DNA of 64,000 bases from contig CAJUIR010000004.1 of the NCBI GenBank assembly GCA_910586655.1, forward strand, positions 1-64,000. The letters are read 5' to 3'. Positions 16,590 through 25,030 of this stretch are shown here, one piece after another. The position numbers and the translations under genes were made by a program. Below the pieces are notes generated by a model. It saw only the letters and a program-made list of their open reading frames with translations. It was not told the origin of the DNA and did no database searches. The number at the start of each line of letters is the position of its first letter. The first letter of the stretch is position 1. This DNA is from an uncultured Christensenellaceae bacterium. Lineage in GTDB: Bacteria; Bacillota; Clostridia; Christensenellales; Borkfalkiaceae.

Positions 16590-18794
16590 ATGAATCTCAA
16601 CCTTTTGACGATCATCGTCATGTTCGCGGTGGTGCTGGGGCTCGGTTACGCCGCACTCAACTTTGCGCTCACCAAAAAACTGAAAGAGGGAAACGACCGT
16701 ATGCAGGAAATCGCCGCGGCGATCCGAGAGGGGGCCAACGCCTTTTTGCGGTACGAATACAAAATCGTTTCCGTCATCGGCGCGGCGATCGCGCTGGTTC
16801 TCGGGCTGTTTATTGCTTGGGAAACGGGCGTGGCGTTCGTACTCGGCGCGTTGCTTTCCGCGGCAGCCGGATTTGTGGGTATGAAAATTGCGACGTATGC
16901 AAACGTGCGCGTAACCAACACGGCGAATGAAACGCGTCACATCGGAAAGACGCTCAAAGTGGCATTCCGCGGCGGTTCGGTCATGGGACTGTGCGTTTCG
17001 GGATTCGCGCTGTTCGGCGTACTCGTCGTTTATCTCTGTTTCGGCTGGGCGGCGGGCATGCTCGACTTTTCAGGCGCCGTTGCGGAACACGTCAATCCGA
17101 TCACAGGACAGAGTTACAATCTTTCTATCATTCTTTCGGGCTACGCGCTCGGGTGCAGCATCATCGCCATGTTCAACCGTGTGGGCGGAGGCATCTATAC
17201 CAAAGCGGCGGATATGGGCGCCGATCTCGTCGGAAAGACGGAAGCGCACATTCCCGAAGACGATCCGCGCAACCCCGCTACCATTGCCGATAACGTAGGC
17301 GACAACGTGGGAGACGTTGCGGGACTGGGCGCAGACTTGTTGGAAAGTTACGTCAGCGCGATCATGGCAACGGTCATTCTCGCCATCGAATTGTTTGCGC
17401 ATACGCTTGCCCTGCAAAGCCCTGCCGCTTCCTCTCTCTATCAGAAGATGATGCTCTTTCCCATTCTGTTCGCAGGCATCGGGCTGATTGGCTGCGTGCT
17501 GGGCATTACCTTTCCGCTCATCAAACGCAAGGCGTCTAAGAACCCGCACACCGATCTCAATCTTGCAACCTGGATCTCCGCGGGCGTTACGCTCATCGGC
17601 GGATGTATTTTAAGCATATTCCTGTTTCAGGGCGAGGGCGAACTGCTGTCGGTCGCAAAATTGCGCGCGGGCGCGGTGACGCCTTGGATCGCGGCGGCGG
17701 TCGGGATCGTAGCGGGAATCCTGATCGGAATGATTTCCGAATATTATACCAGTTACGATTTCAAACCGACCAAAAATATTGCCAAAGCAAGTAAAGAGGG
17801 CACGGCGCTCACCGTAACGCAAGGCATGGCGACGGGTATGATTTCGTGCATGCTGCCCGTTGTCTGTCTGGGCGTCGCGATCTTCGCGTGTTACGCGCTC
17901 GGCGGCATGTACGGCGTCGGTTGCGGCGCAATGGGAATGCTCTCGTTTGTCGCGGCTACCGTTTCCGTCGACACGTACGGCCCCATCAGCGACAACGCGG
18001 GCGGAATCGCGGAAATGAGCGGGCTGGATTCCGAAGTCCGCGAAATTACCGATAAACTCGACAGCGTGGGAAATACGACGGCGGCGATCGGAAAAGGGTT
18101 TGCGATCGGTTCCGCTGCACTGGCGACCATGTCGATGATGTCGAGTTATCTGTACGCCGCAGCCGAAAAGGATCTGGATTCGCTTCTCCTCAATATCATC
18201 AGCGGCGACACGCTCGTAGGCGCATTGCTCGGCGCCGCGCTCCCGTTCCTGTTCAGCGGTCTTTTGATCAACGCGGTTGCCAAAGCCGCGCGGAAAATGG
18301 TAGACGAAGTGCGCGGACAGTTCCGCGATCGCCCCGGGATCCTCTCGGGCGAAGAACGACCCGACTATAAGCGGTGCATCACCATTTCGTCGCAGGGCGC
18401 ATTGAAGCAGATGATCCTTCCCGCGGTACTTGCCATCGCGTTCCCCATTGTGTGCGGATTTCTGTTCGGCGCACAGTTTGTCGGCGGAATTCTGATCGGC
18501 GCGACGCTGGCGGCGATCATGCTTGCGATCTACACCGGCAACGCCGGCGGCGCATGGGACAATGCGAAGAAGTATATCGAATCGGGCGGCGTGGAAGGCG
18601 CGGGGAAAGGCTCTCCCGAACACGACGCGGCAGTCGTGGGCGATACCGTGGGCGATCCCTTAAAAGATACGGTGGGACCCTCGCTGGATATTCTTATCAA
18701 AATCATGAGTACGGTTTCGCTCGTCTGCGTCGTGGTGTTCAAAAATTACAACCTGCTGCAAATTCCTGCTCTGCAAGGGCTCTTCGGCGGCTAA
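16590..18794 (+). CDS. hppA: Membrane-bound, ion-pumping inorganic pyrophosphatase
   Basis: A 734-residue, about 16-helix pyrophosphatase that couples PPi hydrolysis to H+ and/or Na+ transport. The PPi-binding motif appears as DMGADLVGKTE (208-218; DVGADLVGK is usual), followed by DNVGDNVGDVAG, and near the C-terminus GGAWDNAKKYIE and DTVGDPLKDTVGPSLDI. GNTTAA at 494-499 has Ala where K+-independent enzymes have Lys, so I infer a K+-dependent, possibly Na+-pumping, type. The start at 16590 has GGGGAGGAG before it; the ORF opens earlier at 16533 inside the promoter. No clear terminator follows. Confidence 0.96.
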   Translation: MNLNLLTIIVMFAVVLGLGYAALNFALTKKLKEGNDRMQEIAAAIREGANAFLRYEYKIVSVIGAAIALVLGLFIAWETGVAFVLGALLSAAAGFVGMKIATYANVRVTNTANETRHIGKTLKVAFRGGSVMGLCVSGFALFGVLVVYLCFGWAAGMLDFSGAVAEHVNPITGQSYNLSIILSGYALGCSIIAMFNRVGGGIYTKAADMGADLVGKTEAHIPEDDPRNPATIADNVGDNVGDVAGLGADLLESYVSAIMATVILAIELFAHTLALQSPAASSLYQKMMLFPILFAGIGLIGCVLGITFPLIKRKASKNPHTDLNLATWISAGVTLIGGCILSIFLFQGEGELLSVAKLRAGAVTPWIAAAVGIVAGILIGMISEYYTSYDFKPTKNIAKASKEGTALTVTQGMATGMISCMLPVVCLGVAIFACYALGGMYGVGCGAMGMLSFVAATVSVDTYGPISDNAGGIAEMSGLDSEVREITDKLDSVGNTTAAIGKGFAIGSAALATMSMMSSYLYAAAEKDLDSLLLNIISGDTLVGALLGAALPFLFSGLLINAVAKAARKMVDEVRGQFRDRPGILSGEERPDYKRCITISSQGALKQMILPAVLAIAFPIVCGFLFGAQFVGGILIGATLAAIMLAIYTGNAGGAWDNAKKYIESGGVEGAGKGSPEHDAAVVGDTVGDPLKDTVGPSLDILIKIMSTVSLVCVVVFKNYNLLQIPALQGLFGG

Positions 18795-18808
18795 AAAACG
18801 AACAAGCA

Positions 18809-18843
18809 AAAACGCCTTCCGTTTACCGTAATTCCCATAGGGA
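18809..18843 (+). repeat. Left inverted repeat of cassette
   Basis: AAAACGCCTTCC, nine variable bases, then AATTCCCATAGGGA. The same two blocks in the same spacing occur in inverted orientation at 19638-19672. The second block is itself palindromic around ATA. Confidence 0.75.
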
Positions 18844-18919
18844 ATATAATAAAACGCAAATAAAAAGATTTAGGCATAGCGTTAATCTGTGCCTTTTCTT
18901 TACTTTTTTTCGTGGACGA

Positions 18920-18941
18920 ACTAGGCTACTCGTAGCCTAGT
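18920..18941. repeat. 22-bp palindrome upstream of the oxidase gene
   Basis: Perfect 10-bp arms ACTAGGCTAC / GTAGCCTAGT around TC. It lies 43 bp upstream of the -35 and has no T-run, so it looks more like an operator than a terminator. Confidence 0.6.
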
Positions 18942-18983
18942 GAGATATAGATATGTTTTATATTTCCCGCAAAATTCAATCGG

Positions 18984-19012
18984 TTGCGTTCTTTCATTTT
19001 TCGTGATATAAT
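18984..19012 (+). promoter_or_regulatory. Promoter of the PNPOx-like gene
   Basis: -35 TTGCGT (18984-18989), 17-bp spacer, -10 TATAAT (19007-19012), preceded by GTGA (extended -10). Confidence 0.7.
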
Positions 19013-19048
19013 AATTGTACGATAAACAGTAATTTAACGGATAATAAT

Positions 19049-19528
19049 ATGCGAAGAAAAGACAGGGAAATAACTGATATACAAGCAATCATTAATATTA
19101 TTGAAAACTGCCAATGTTGCAGAATAGGCTTTCAAGATGAAGGTGAAGTTTATATTGTGCCGCTTCATTTCGGTTTTGAATATAAAAGTGACCGCTTTGT
19201 TTTGTATTTTCACGGAGCAGACGAAGGACGCAAAATCGACTTGATTGACAAAAATCCGTGCGTTGGGTTTGAAATGGATACAAACCACGAGATTTATGCA
19301 AATAACCATAACGGAACTGCCTGTGCTTACACTGCTCGTTTTCAAAGTGTGATAGGGACGGGCAAAATAAGTATGGTTTATGATAACGACGAAAAGAAGC
19401 ACGGAATGGGATTGCTTATGGAGCATACGGTTCAAAAACGTGAATGGTCTTTTGACGAAAAAATGTTAACTGCTGTTGCCGTATTCAAATTGGAAGTTGA
19501 TAAATTTAGATGTAAAGAACACGATTAA
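19049..19528 (+). CDS. Pyridoxamine 5'-phosphate oxidase family protein (Nim-like)
   Basis: A 159-residue split-barrel flavoprotein of the PNPOx-like superfamily, closest in appearance to the NimA-type proteins linked in some anaerobes to 5-nitroimidazole resistance. Family features: MRRKDREITD start, the CRIGFQDEGEVYIVPLHFGFEY block (about 25-46) and the VGFEMDTNHE segment. Flavin binding is expected from the family, not shown. The gene is visibly more AT-rich than its neighbours, has its own promoter and terminator, and is enclosed by inverted repeats, suggesting horizontal acquisition. There is no strong ribosome binding site. Confidence 0.85.
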   Translation: MRRKDREITDIQAIINIIENCQCCRIGFQDEGEVYIVPLHFGFEYKSDRFVLYFHGADEGRKIDLIDKNPCVGFEMDTNHEIYANNHNGTACAYTARFQSVIGTGKISMVYDNDEKKHGMGLLMEHTVQKREWSFDEKMLTAVAVFKLEVDKFRCKEHD

Positions 19529-19561
19529 ATTTCAATTTATCTTTCTAAAAGGTTTGTAGTA

Positions 19562-19594
19562 AAAATCTCTCGAACATATCGTTCGAGAGATTTT
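19562..19594 (+). terminator. Strong hairpin terminator after the PNPOx-like gene
   Basis: AAAATCTCTCGAAC (19562-19575) and its exact complement (19581-19594) form a 14-bp perfect stem with a 5-nt loop. Confidence 0.85.
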
Positions 19595-19637
19595 GTCCTT
19601 GTTTGAAAGTATAACTCTTAATAATTTAGTTTTTTAA

Positions 19638-19672
19638 TCCCTATGGGAATTGCGCTTTTGGGAAGGCGTTTT
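19638..19672 (-). repeat. Right inverted repeat of cassette
   Basis: TCCCTATGGGAATT, nine variable bases, GGAAGGCGTTTT: the reverse complement of the left repeat (26 of 35 bases identical, all mismatches in the central nine). It ends 15 bp before the end of the deoR-family gene. Confidence 0.75.
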
Positions 19673-19686
19673 GTTTTTCATTAAAA

Positions 19687-20445
19687 TTACATGACTACGA
19701 TATTTTTTTGTTCGAACAGTTGTTTCATATCGGAAGGTAAATTTCCGTCGGTGATCAGAACGTCGATTTCTTCCATTCTCGTAAACGTGTAAGGCTGAAC
19801 CTTGCCGATCTTCGAACTGTCGAGCATCATGTAAAGCGATTTTGCTTTTTCCCGCACCATTTTCAACAGATCGGCTTCGATCTGCGAAGTACATGAAAAA
19901 CCGTTTTCGGGCGTGAATGCCGAAGCGGAAATGATGGCGAGTTCAAAGTTAGTGTTGTTGAAATAATCTTTCGCCAAAGGGGAGGCGGTAGAAAGGTTTT
20001 CTCTCATCACCTGTCCGCCGACCATCGTCACGTTAATGTTTTTCTTTTTGGCAAGTTCCATGGCAACGGCAAGTCCGTTGGTAAAAACGTGCACGTTCAT
20101 ATCGGGGAAGTTTTTGGCGAGGTACATCGCCGTCGTTCCGCCGTCGATAAAAAGCGAACAGCCTTCGTCGATCAGACTGGCGGCTTTTTCCGCAATAATA
20201 ATTTTTTCATCCGTGTGAATAGTCGCTTTCTTGACATACGGCTCGCCCGAAATTTTCTGGACTTCCTTTACAGACATCGCGCCGCCGCGGACGCGGATGA
20301 TCCGACCTTGCTGTTCTAAGAGCAGTAAGTCTCTGCGCAACGTCATTTGAGAAACATCGGGAAAAAACTCATCGAGTTGTTCCAGCGAAAGTTTGCCGCG
20401 TTTGTCTAAAAGTTCTGCAATTTCTTCGATACGATCCCGTTTCAT
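19687..20445 (-). CDS. DeoR/GlpR family transcriptional regulator
   Basis: A 252-residue regulator. The N-terminal winged helix (about 1-57) carries the DeoR pattern with SQMTLRRDLLLLEQQGRIIRVRGGA (split motif at about 32-56), and the C-terminal sugar-phosphate-binding domain shows the FIDGGTTAMYLAKN segment near residue 95. Such regulators control sugar catabolic genes and respond to phosphorylated sugars. The ATG at 20445 has AAGGAGG upstream, and a minus-strand promoter lies at 20485-20513. No sugar operon is adjacent, so the target is unknown. Confidence 0.9.
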   Translation of the reverse strand: MKRDRIEEIAELLDKRGKLSLEQLDEFFPDVSQMTLRRDLLLLEQQGRIIRVRGGAMSVKEVQKISGEPYVKKATIHTDEKIIIAEKAASLIDEGCSLFIDGGTTAMYLAKNFPDMNVHVFTNGLAVAMELAKKKNINVTMVGGQVMRENLSTASPLAKDYFNNTNFELAIISASAFTPENGFSCTSQIEADLLKMVREKAKSLYMMLDSSKIGKVQPYTFTRMEEIDVLITDGNLPSDMKQLFEQKNIVVM

Positions 20446-20484
20446 GAGATTCCTCCTTCCTTATTATTTCTGTTGGTGTGAAAA

Positions 20485-20513
20485 ATATTATCATAGAAAA
20501 TTCAAAAAATCAA
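20485..20513 (-). promoter_or_regulatory. Promoter of the DeoR-family gene
   Basis: Minus-strand TTGATT (20513-20508), 17-bp spacer, TAATAT (20490-20485). Confidence 0.6.
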
Positions 20514-20965
20514 GCGATTCACAAAAATATTTCATGATAAAGTGTGATTTTCGGAAATAAATTTCATTTTTTCGCGCTTTTTCCGCGAATTGTGAAAAAC
20601 GATCAAAATTTATTTTTTGGATTTGAACAAAAAAAAGCCGTTTTCTGTGCGTCGGAGAGTGCGGACGCCTCTTTGATCAGTTCCTCGTGCGTTTGTTCGT
20701 TCAAGGAACAAAAAACATTTATAACAAAAACGAATAAAAAGCGAGCGGCGGAACGCTTGCTTTTTTTTTACGGAAATGGTAAAATTCATGGCAAATAAAG
20801 GGATTTCCCATATAGATCATTATAGATCATTGACATTTCCCATATAGGAACGGTTATAATGATTTTTGCGGAAAGATTGCCGCGTCGACGTTCGGGGAAC
20901 GGCTTTTCGTTTGGTATGCTATAATAATAACGGTGTGTTGTAAGGGGCGCATCAAAGGGGGCGAT
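20514..20965. other. Intergenic region with direct repeats, no convincing gene
   Basis: The only open frame here (20544-20798) has no ribosome binding site and poor composition. Two direct repeats ATTTCCCATATAG occur at 20803-20815 and 20835-20847, and TATAGATCAT occurs twice (20811-20820, 20821-20830). They overlap a promoter-like TTGACA (20830-20835) with TATAAT (20855-20860; 19-bp spacer). A second, extended -10 TGCTATAAT lies at 20917-20925, 41 bp before cysE. Confidence 0.55.
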
Positions 20966-21625
20966 ATGTTTTTTTCAAAACTTCGCAAAGACATCGCTGC
21001 CGCAAAACGCAACGATCCCGCGGCGCGGAACAAATTTGAAATCTGGCTGACCTATTCGGGCGTCCGTGCTCTGATCTGGCACCGCCGCGCACACGTGCTT
21101 TATAAGATGCATTTAAAACTTTTGGCGCGTATGGTTTCGCAGTGGGCGAAGTTCCGTACGGGGATCGAAATCCATCCCGCCGCCAAAATTGCACCGGGGG
21201 TGTTTATCGATCACGGCGCGGGCGTCGTCATCGGCGAAACAGCGGAAGTCAAAGAGGGAGTCGTTATCTATCAGGGCGTCACGCTCGGCGGAACAGGCAA
21301 GGAGAAGGGCAAGCGGCATCCCACCATCGAAAGGAACGTGACCGTATCCTGCGGCGCAAAAGTGCTGGGCGGATTCACTGTCGGCGAAGGCGCGCGGATC
21401 GGTGCGGGCGCGGTCGTCATCAAACCCGTACCGCCCTATGCGACCGTCGTCGGCGTCCCGGGCAGAGTCGTTCGGATCAACGGAGAAAAGGCGCAGGATC
21501 TGATTCCCGAAAAAGACGATCCGATCGTAAAAGAACTTTGCGCGCTTCGCGAGCGCGTGTTTGAACTGGAAGAGCGGATCGCGAGAATCGATTTCCCAAA
21601 GGAGGACGACCGTGAAGATCTATAA
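20966..21625 (+). CDS. cysE: Serine O-acetyltransferase
   Basis: A 219-residue CysE that acetylates L-serine with acetyl-CoA, the first step of cysteine synthesis (CysK is at 58.3 kb). The N-terminal helical domain is followed by a left-handed parallel beta-helix of hexapeptide repeats with GIEIHPAAKIAPGVFIDHG (about 62-80; catalytic His in DHG) and the GGTGKEKGKRHPTI loop. The ATG at 20966 with GGGGGCG before it is preferred over 20933. It overlaps cysS by 14 bp, giving the cysE-cysS order known from Bacillus. Confidence 0.95.
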   Translation: MFFSKLRKDIAAAKRNDPAARNKFEIWLTYSGVRALIWHRRAHVLYKMHLKLLARMVSQWAKFRTGIEIHPAAKIAPGVFIDHGAGVVIGETAEVKEGVVIYQGVTLGGTGKEKGKRHPTIERNVTVSCGAKVLGGFTVGEGARIGAGAVVIKPVPPYATVVGVPGRVVRINGEKAQDLIPEKDDPIVKELCALRERVFELEERIARIDFPKEDDREDL

Positions 21626-22994
21626 CTCTCTCACCCGTAGAAAAGAAACCTTTCAGCCTTTGGAACAAGGCAAAGTAAAGATGTACGCGTGCGGCATTAC
21701 CGTATCGGGCGAGGCGCACATCGGACACGCGTTTCAGGCGCTCATTTACGACGTGTTCCGAAAATTTTTTGAAAAGCAGGGTTACAAAGTTTTGTATGCG
21801 CGAAATTATACCGACGTGGACGACAAGATCATTGCGCGCTCCAAAGAGACGGGGATCCCCGCGGACAAGTACGCGCAGAAGATGATCGAGAACATCGACC
21901 GCGTGATGGCGCGCGCCGAAATCGACGAGCCGACGCTTTGGCTCAAAGCCACCGAAAATATCGGCAACATCATTTCCTTTATTCTTGAACTCATAGAAAA
22001 GGGGCATGCCTACGAGGCGAACGGCAACGTATTTTTCGACGTGGATTCGTTTCCTGCATACGGCGCGCTTTCGGGCAGGAGCAAAGAAGACATGCTCGAC
22101 GGCGTGCGCGTGGAAAACGACGGAAGCAAAAAGAACCCTTACGATTTTGCGCTTTGGAAGGCGGCAAAAGAAGGCGAGATCCAATGGGATTCGCCTTGGG
22201 GGAAAGGCCGCCCCGGCTGGCATATCGAATGTTCGGCAATGAACCGCGCAGCATTCGGCGATCAAATCGATCTTCACGGCGGCGGCAGAGATCTGGTTTT
22301 CCCTCATCACGAGAACGAGATCGCGCAGAGCGAAGCGCTTACGGGGAAGCAGTTTGCAAAATACTGGACGCACAACGGTTTGATCAAAGTGAACGGGCAG
22401 AAGATGAGCAAGTCGCTCGGCAACAGTTTGCTGCTCGGAGATTTACTCGACAGATACTCTCCCGACGCCATCAAATTCGCGCTGCTTTCCTCCAACTACC
22501 GCGGAGATCTGAATATCACGGATACGCTGTTTTCGGAAGCGGAAGAACACCTTGCAAGGTTTTACGCCGTCATTCGGAAAGCGGAGCAAACGTTCCCCGC
22601 GGAGCAGGGTAAGGCGGCGGAAATCGACGAACGGTTTGATGCGGATATGAGCGACGATTTTAACACCGCGCTCGCGCTTTCCGATCTGTTCGGATATTTT
22701 AAAGAGATCGCAAAACTTATCGATTCGGGGGATCCTCTGGCGCGACGGATGACCAATCAAGTCAAAGAAACTTATTCGCTGTTGGGCTTATTCAAGAAAT
22801 CGCCCGAAGAATACCTTGCGCGATACGCCGATCGGGAAGAAGCGCCCGAAGAAGTAAAGTTGCTTGCGGATGAACGCCGTAAAGCGCGGGCGGAAAAGAA
22901 CTGGGCAAAATCCGACGAACTGCGCGATCGGATCAAGGCGCTCGGATATTCGGTAAAAGACACAAAGGACGGGTACGAACTCGCCAAACTGTGA
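21612..22994 (+). CDS. cysS: Cysteinyl-tRNA synthetase
   Basis: A 460-residue class I synthetase charging tRNA-Cys. HIGH at 36-39, KMSKS at 264-268, and the zinc ligands begin with Cys28 (YACG) and continue with the GWHIECSAM block. The GTG start at 21612 has GGAGGACGACC before it and lies inside the end of cysE; the ORF from 21561 is just the longer frame. CysE and CysS in one transcript couples cysteine supply to its use. The stop is 10 bp before the short alaS gene. Confidence 0.96.
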   Translation: MKIYNSLTRRKETFQPLEQGKVKMYACGITVSGEAHIGHAFQALIYDVFRKFFEKQGYKVLYARNYTDVDDKIIARSKETGIPADKYAQKMIENIDRVMARAEIDEPTLWLKATENIGNIISFILELIEKGHAYEANGNVFFDVDSFPAYGALSGRSKEDMLDGVRVENDGSKKNPYDFALWKAAKEGEIQWDSPWGKGRPGWHIECSAMNRAAFGDQIDLHGGGRDLVFPHHENEIAQSEALTGKQFAKYWTHNGLIKVNGQKMSKSLGNSLLLGDLLDRYSPDAIKFALLSSNYRGDLNITDTLFSEAEEHLARFYAVIRKAEQTFPAEQGKAAEIDERFDADMSDDFNTALALSDLFGYFKEIAKLIDSGDPLARRMTNQVKETYSLLGLFKKSPEEYLARYADREEAPEEVKLLADERRKARAEKNWAKSDELRDRIKALGYSVKDTKDGYELAKL

Positions 22995-23004
22995 GGAGAA
23001 ACTT

Positions 23005-24816
23005 ATGCAGATCACTTCCAAAGAATTGAGGCAAAAATGGATTTCCTTTTACGAAGGGAAAGGGCACGTCGATATCGGCGCGGTGTCGCTGATCGGCGAC
23101 GGCTCCACCGGCGTCATGTTCAACGTGGCGGGCATGCAGCCGCTGATGCCCTATCTACTGGGCAAGCCGCATCCCAGCGGAAAGAAACGCCTGTGTAACG
23201 TACAGGGCTGTATGCGCACGGTCGATATCGATTCCGTGGGCGATGCCTCGCATTTTACGTTTTTCGAGATGATGGGAAACTGGTCGCTCGGCGATTACTT
23301 CAAAAAGGAAAAAACCGCATGGACGTTTGAACTTTTGACCCAAGTTTTCGGGCTGGACAAGAATCGGCTCTGCGTCACCGTATTCGAGGGAAACGACTCC
23401 GTTCCGCGCGACAGCGAAACCGCCGAATATCTGAAAACGCTCGGAATTGCCGAGGAGCATATTTTCTATCTCCCCAAAGAGGACAACTGGTGGGAACTGG
23501 AAGGCACCGTCGGCACCCCTTGCGGACCCGACAACGAATGGTTTTATCCGCTTGACGGCGCAAAGGAAAATCCCGTCTTCCCCGATGATTACGTCGAAAT
23601 CGGAAACGACGTTTACATGCAATATAAAAAGACGGCGGCGGGATACGAACCGTTGCAGAACAAAAACGTCGATACGGGGTTCGGGTTCGACCGCATGCTG
23701 TTGTTTTTGAACGGACTTTCCGACGGCTACAAGACCGATTTGTTTCTGCCCGTCATTCAAAAATTAGAAGTCCTGTCGGGCAAACGATACGACGAGGGGG
23801 GCGCCGCGCAGCGGGCGATGCGCATCATTGCAGACCACACGAGAACGACCGTGCTGCTCATCGGCGACGAGCAGGGCATTCTTCCTTCCAATACGGGTTC
23901 GGGTTATATTCTCCGCCGCATCATGCGACGCGCCATCCGGTATTGTAAATCGCTGGGCATTTCTTCCGACGCAATGCTTTCGGTTGCAAAAATCTTTATC
24001 GAAAACGTTTACGACGAAGCCTTTCCCAATCTCAAACAGAAAGAAACTTATATCCTCGAAGAAATCGCGAAGGAAGCAGAACGGTTCGAGTCTACGCTGG
24101 CGCAGGGAATGAAAGAATTTGAAAAATGCGTCAACGGACTGGAACGCAAAAACGCGTTCATGGCGAGCGATCCGAACTATCGGAGAGAAACGGTCATCGG
24201 CGGCAAGCAGGCGTTCCGTTTGTACGATACTTACGGGTTCCCGTTGGAACTTACGCAGGAACTTGCGGAAGAGAAGGGTCTTACGGTAGACGTCGCTGGA
24301 TTCAACGAGGCGTTCAAAGAACATCAGGAAAAGAGCCGCGTACTTCCCACGGGACAGTTTAAGGGCGGGTTGGAGAGCCATTCCGAACGCGCGACCGCGT
24401 ATCATACGGCGACGCATCTTCTGAATGCGGCGTTAAAACAGGTACTTTCGCCCGAATGCAATCAAAAGGGCAGCAATATCACCGATGAACGGATGCGGTT
24501 CGATTTTAATTTCCCGCGTCCGATGACGCCGGAAGAAATCGCGGCGGTCGAAAAACTCGTCAACGAAAAAATCGCGGAAGATCTTCCCGTCGTTTACCGT
24601 GAGATGAGTCTGGAAGAGGCTCGCGCAGAGCGGTTTGTCGGCGTGTTCGACAACAAGTACGGCGACGTCGTGAAAACGTATTCCATCGGAGAATTTTCCA
24701 AAGAAATGTGCGGCGGACCTCATGCGGAGCGCACGGGCGCGCTGGGAAAGTTCCGCATCGTAAAAGAACAATCCTCGTCTTCGGGGATCCGCAGAATCAA
24801 GGCGGTGCTGGAATAA
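23005..24816 (+). CDS. alaS: Alanyl-tRNA synthetase, short form without C-Ala domain
   Basis: A 603-residue AlaRS; most bacterial enzymes have about 870. The N-terminal class II catalytic core (NVAGMQPLMPYLLG, FFEMMGNWSLGDYF near 85-98) and tRNA-recognition region are present, and so is the editing domain with HTATH (467-471) and CGGPH (569-573) zinc motifs. The protein stops right after the editing domain (IRRIKAVLE), so the linker helices, DHHA1 and C-Ala dimerisation domain are absent. The end has no sign of a frameshift. GAGGAGAAAC precedes the ATG. It could be the only AlaRS or a second copy. Confidence 0.92.
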   Translation: MQITSKELRQKWISFYEGKGHVDIGAVSLIGDGSTGVMFNVAGMQPLMPYLLGKPHPSGKKRLCNVQGCMRTVDIDSVGDASHFTFFEMMGNWSLGDYFKKEKTAWTFELLTQVFGLDKNRLCVTVFEGNDSVPRDSETAEYLKTLGIAEEHIFYLPKEDNWWELEGTVGTPCGPDNEWFYPLDGAKENPVFPDDYVEIGNDVYMQYKKTAAGYEPLQNKNVDTGFGFDRMLLFLNGLSDGYKTDLFLPVIQKLEVLSGKRYDEGGAAQRAMRIIADHTRTTVLLIGDEQGILPSNTGSGYILRRIMRRAIRYCKSLGISSDAMLSVAKIFIENVYDEAFPNLKQKETYILEEIAKEAERFESTLAQGMKEFEKCVNGLERKNAFMASDPNYRRETVIGGKQAFRLYDTYGFPLELTQELAEEKGLTVDVAGFNEAFKEHQEKSRVLPTGQFKGGLESHSERATAYHTATHLLNAALKQVLSPECNQKGSNITDERMRFDFNFPRPMTPEEIAAVEKLVNEKIAEDLPVVYREMSLEEARAERFVGVFDNKYGDVVKTYSIGEFSKEMCGGPHAERTGALGKFRIVKEQSSSSGIRRIKAVLE

Positions 24817-24845
24817 GAGGGCGGGAAACGGAATATTAAAAAACG

Positions 24846-24876
24846 TCGGGCGGATTTTTCCGCCCGAAAAATTTTT
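24846..24876 (+). terminator. Terminator-like hairpin after alaS
   Basis: TCGGGCGG / CCGCCCGA stem with an ATTTTT loop, followed by four A and then five T. Confidence 0.55.
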
Positions 24877-24918
24877 ATCAATTTCCGAAAAAAACTTCAA
24901 AACGCAATGCAAAACCGC

Positions 24919-24947
24919 TTGACGGAATATTTTAGAGACCCTATAAT
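24919..24947 (+). promoter_or_regulatory. Promoter of rplM-rpsI
   Basis: -35 TTGACG (24919-24924), 17-bp spacer, -10 TATAAT (24942-24947). Confidence 0.85.
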
Positions 24948-24954
24948 AAGTGAG

Positions 24955-25030
24955 TAAACCGCAAGACCCAAGCGTCTTTCGGTCAAGCAAACGGAAATAT
25001 TCCCGGTATATTTAAGGAGTAGTACGGCAT
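24955..25030 (+). promoter_or_regulatory. L13-type ribosomal protein leader (putative)
   Basis: The 5' leader of rplM can form a nested structure: CCG (24959-24961) with CGG (24992-24994) enclosing GACC (24965-24968) with GGTC (24981-24984). The sequence around CAAGACCCAAGCGTC resembles the L13 leader that mediates autoregulation in Bacillota, from memory; a covariance-model search would be decisive. Confidence 0.6.

Noticed and set aside
17610..18623. 337-codon open frame antisense to hppA
   Set aside because: Shadow of hppA; Arg/Asp/His-rich with no recognisable domain.
20544..20798. 84-codon frame upstream of cysE
   Set aside because: No ribosome binding site, lies between promoters, not protein-like.
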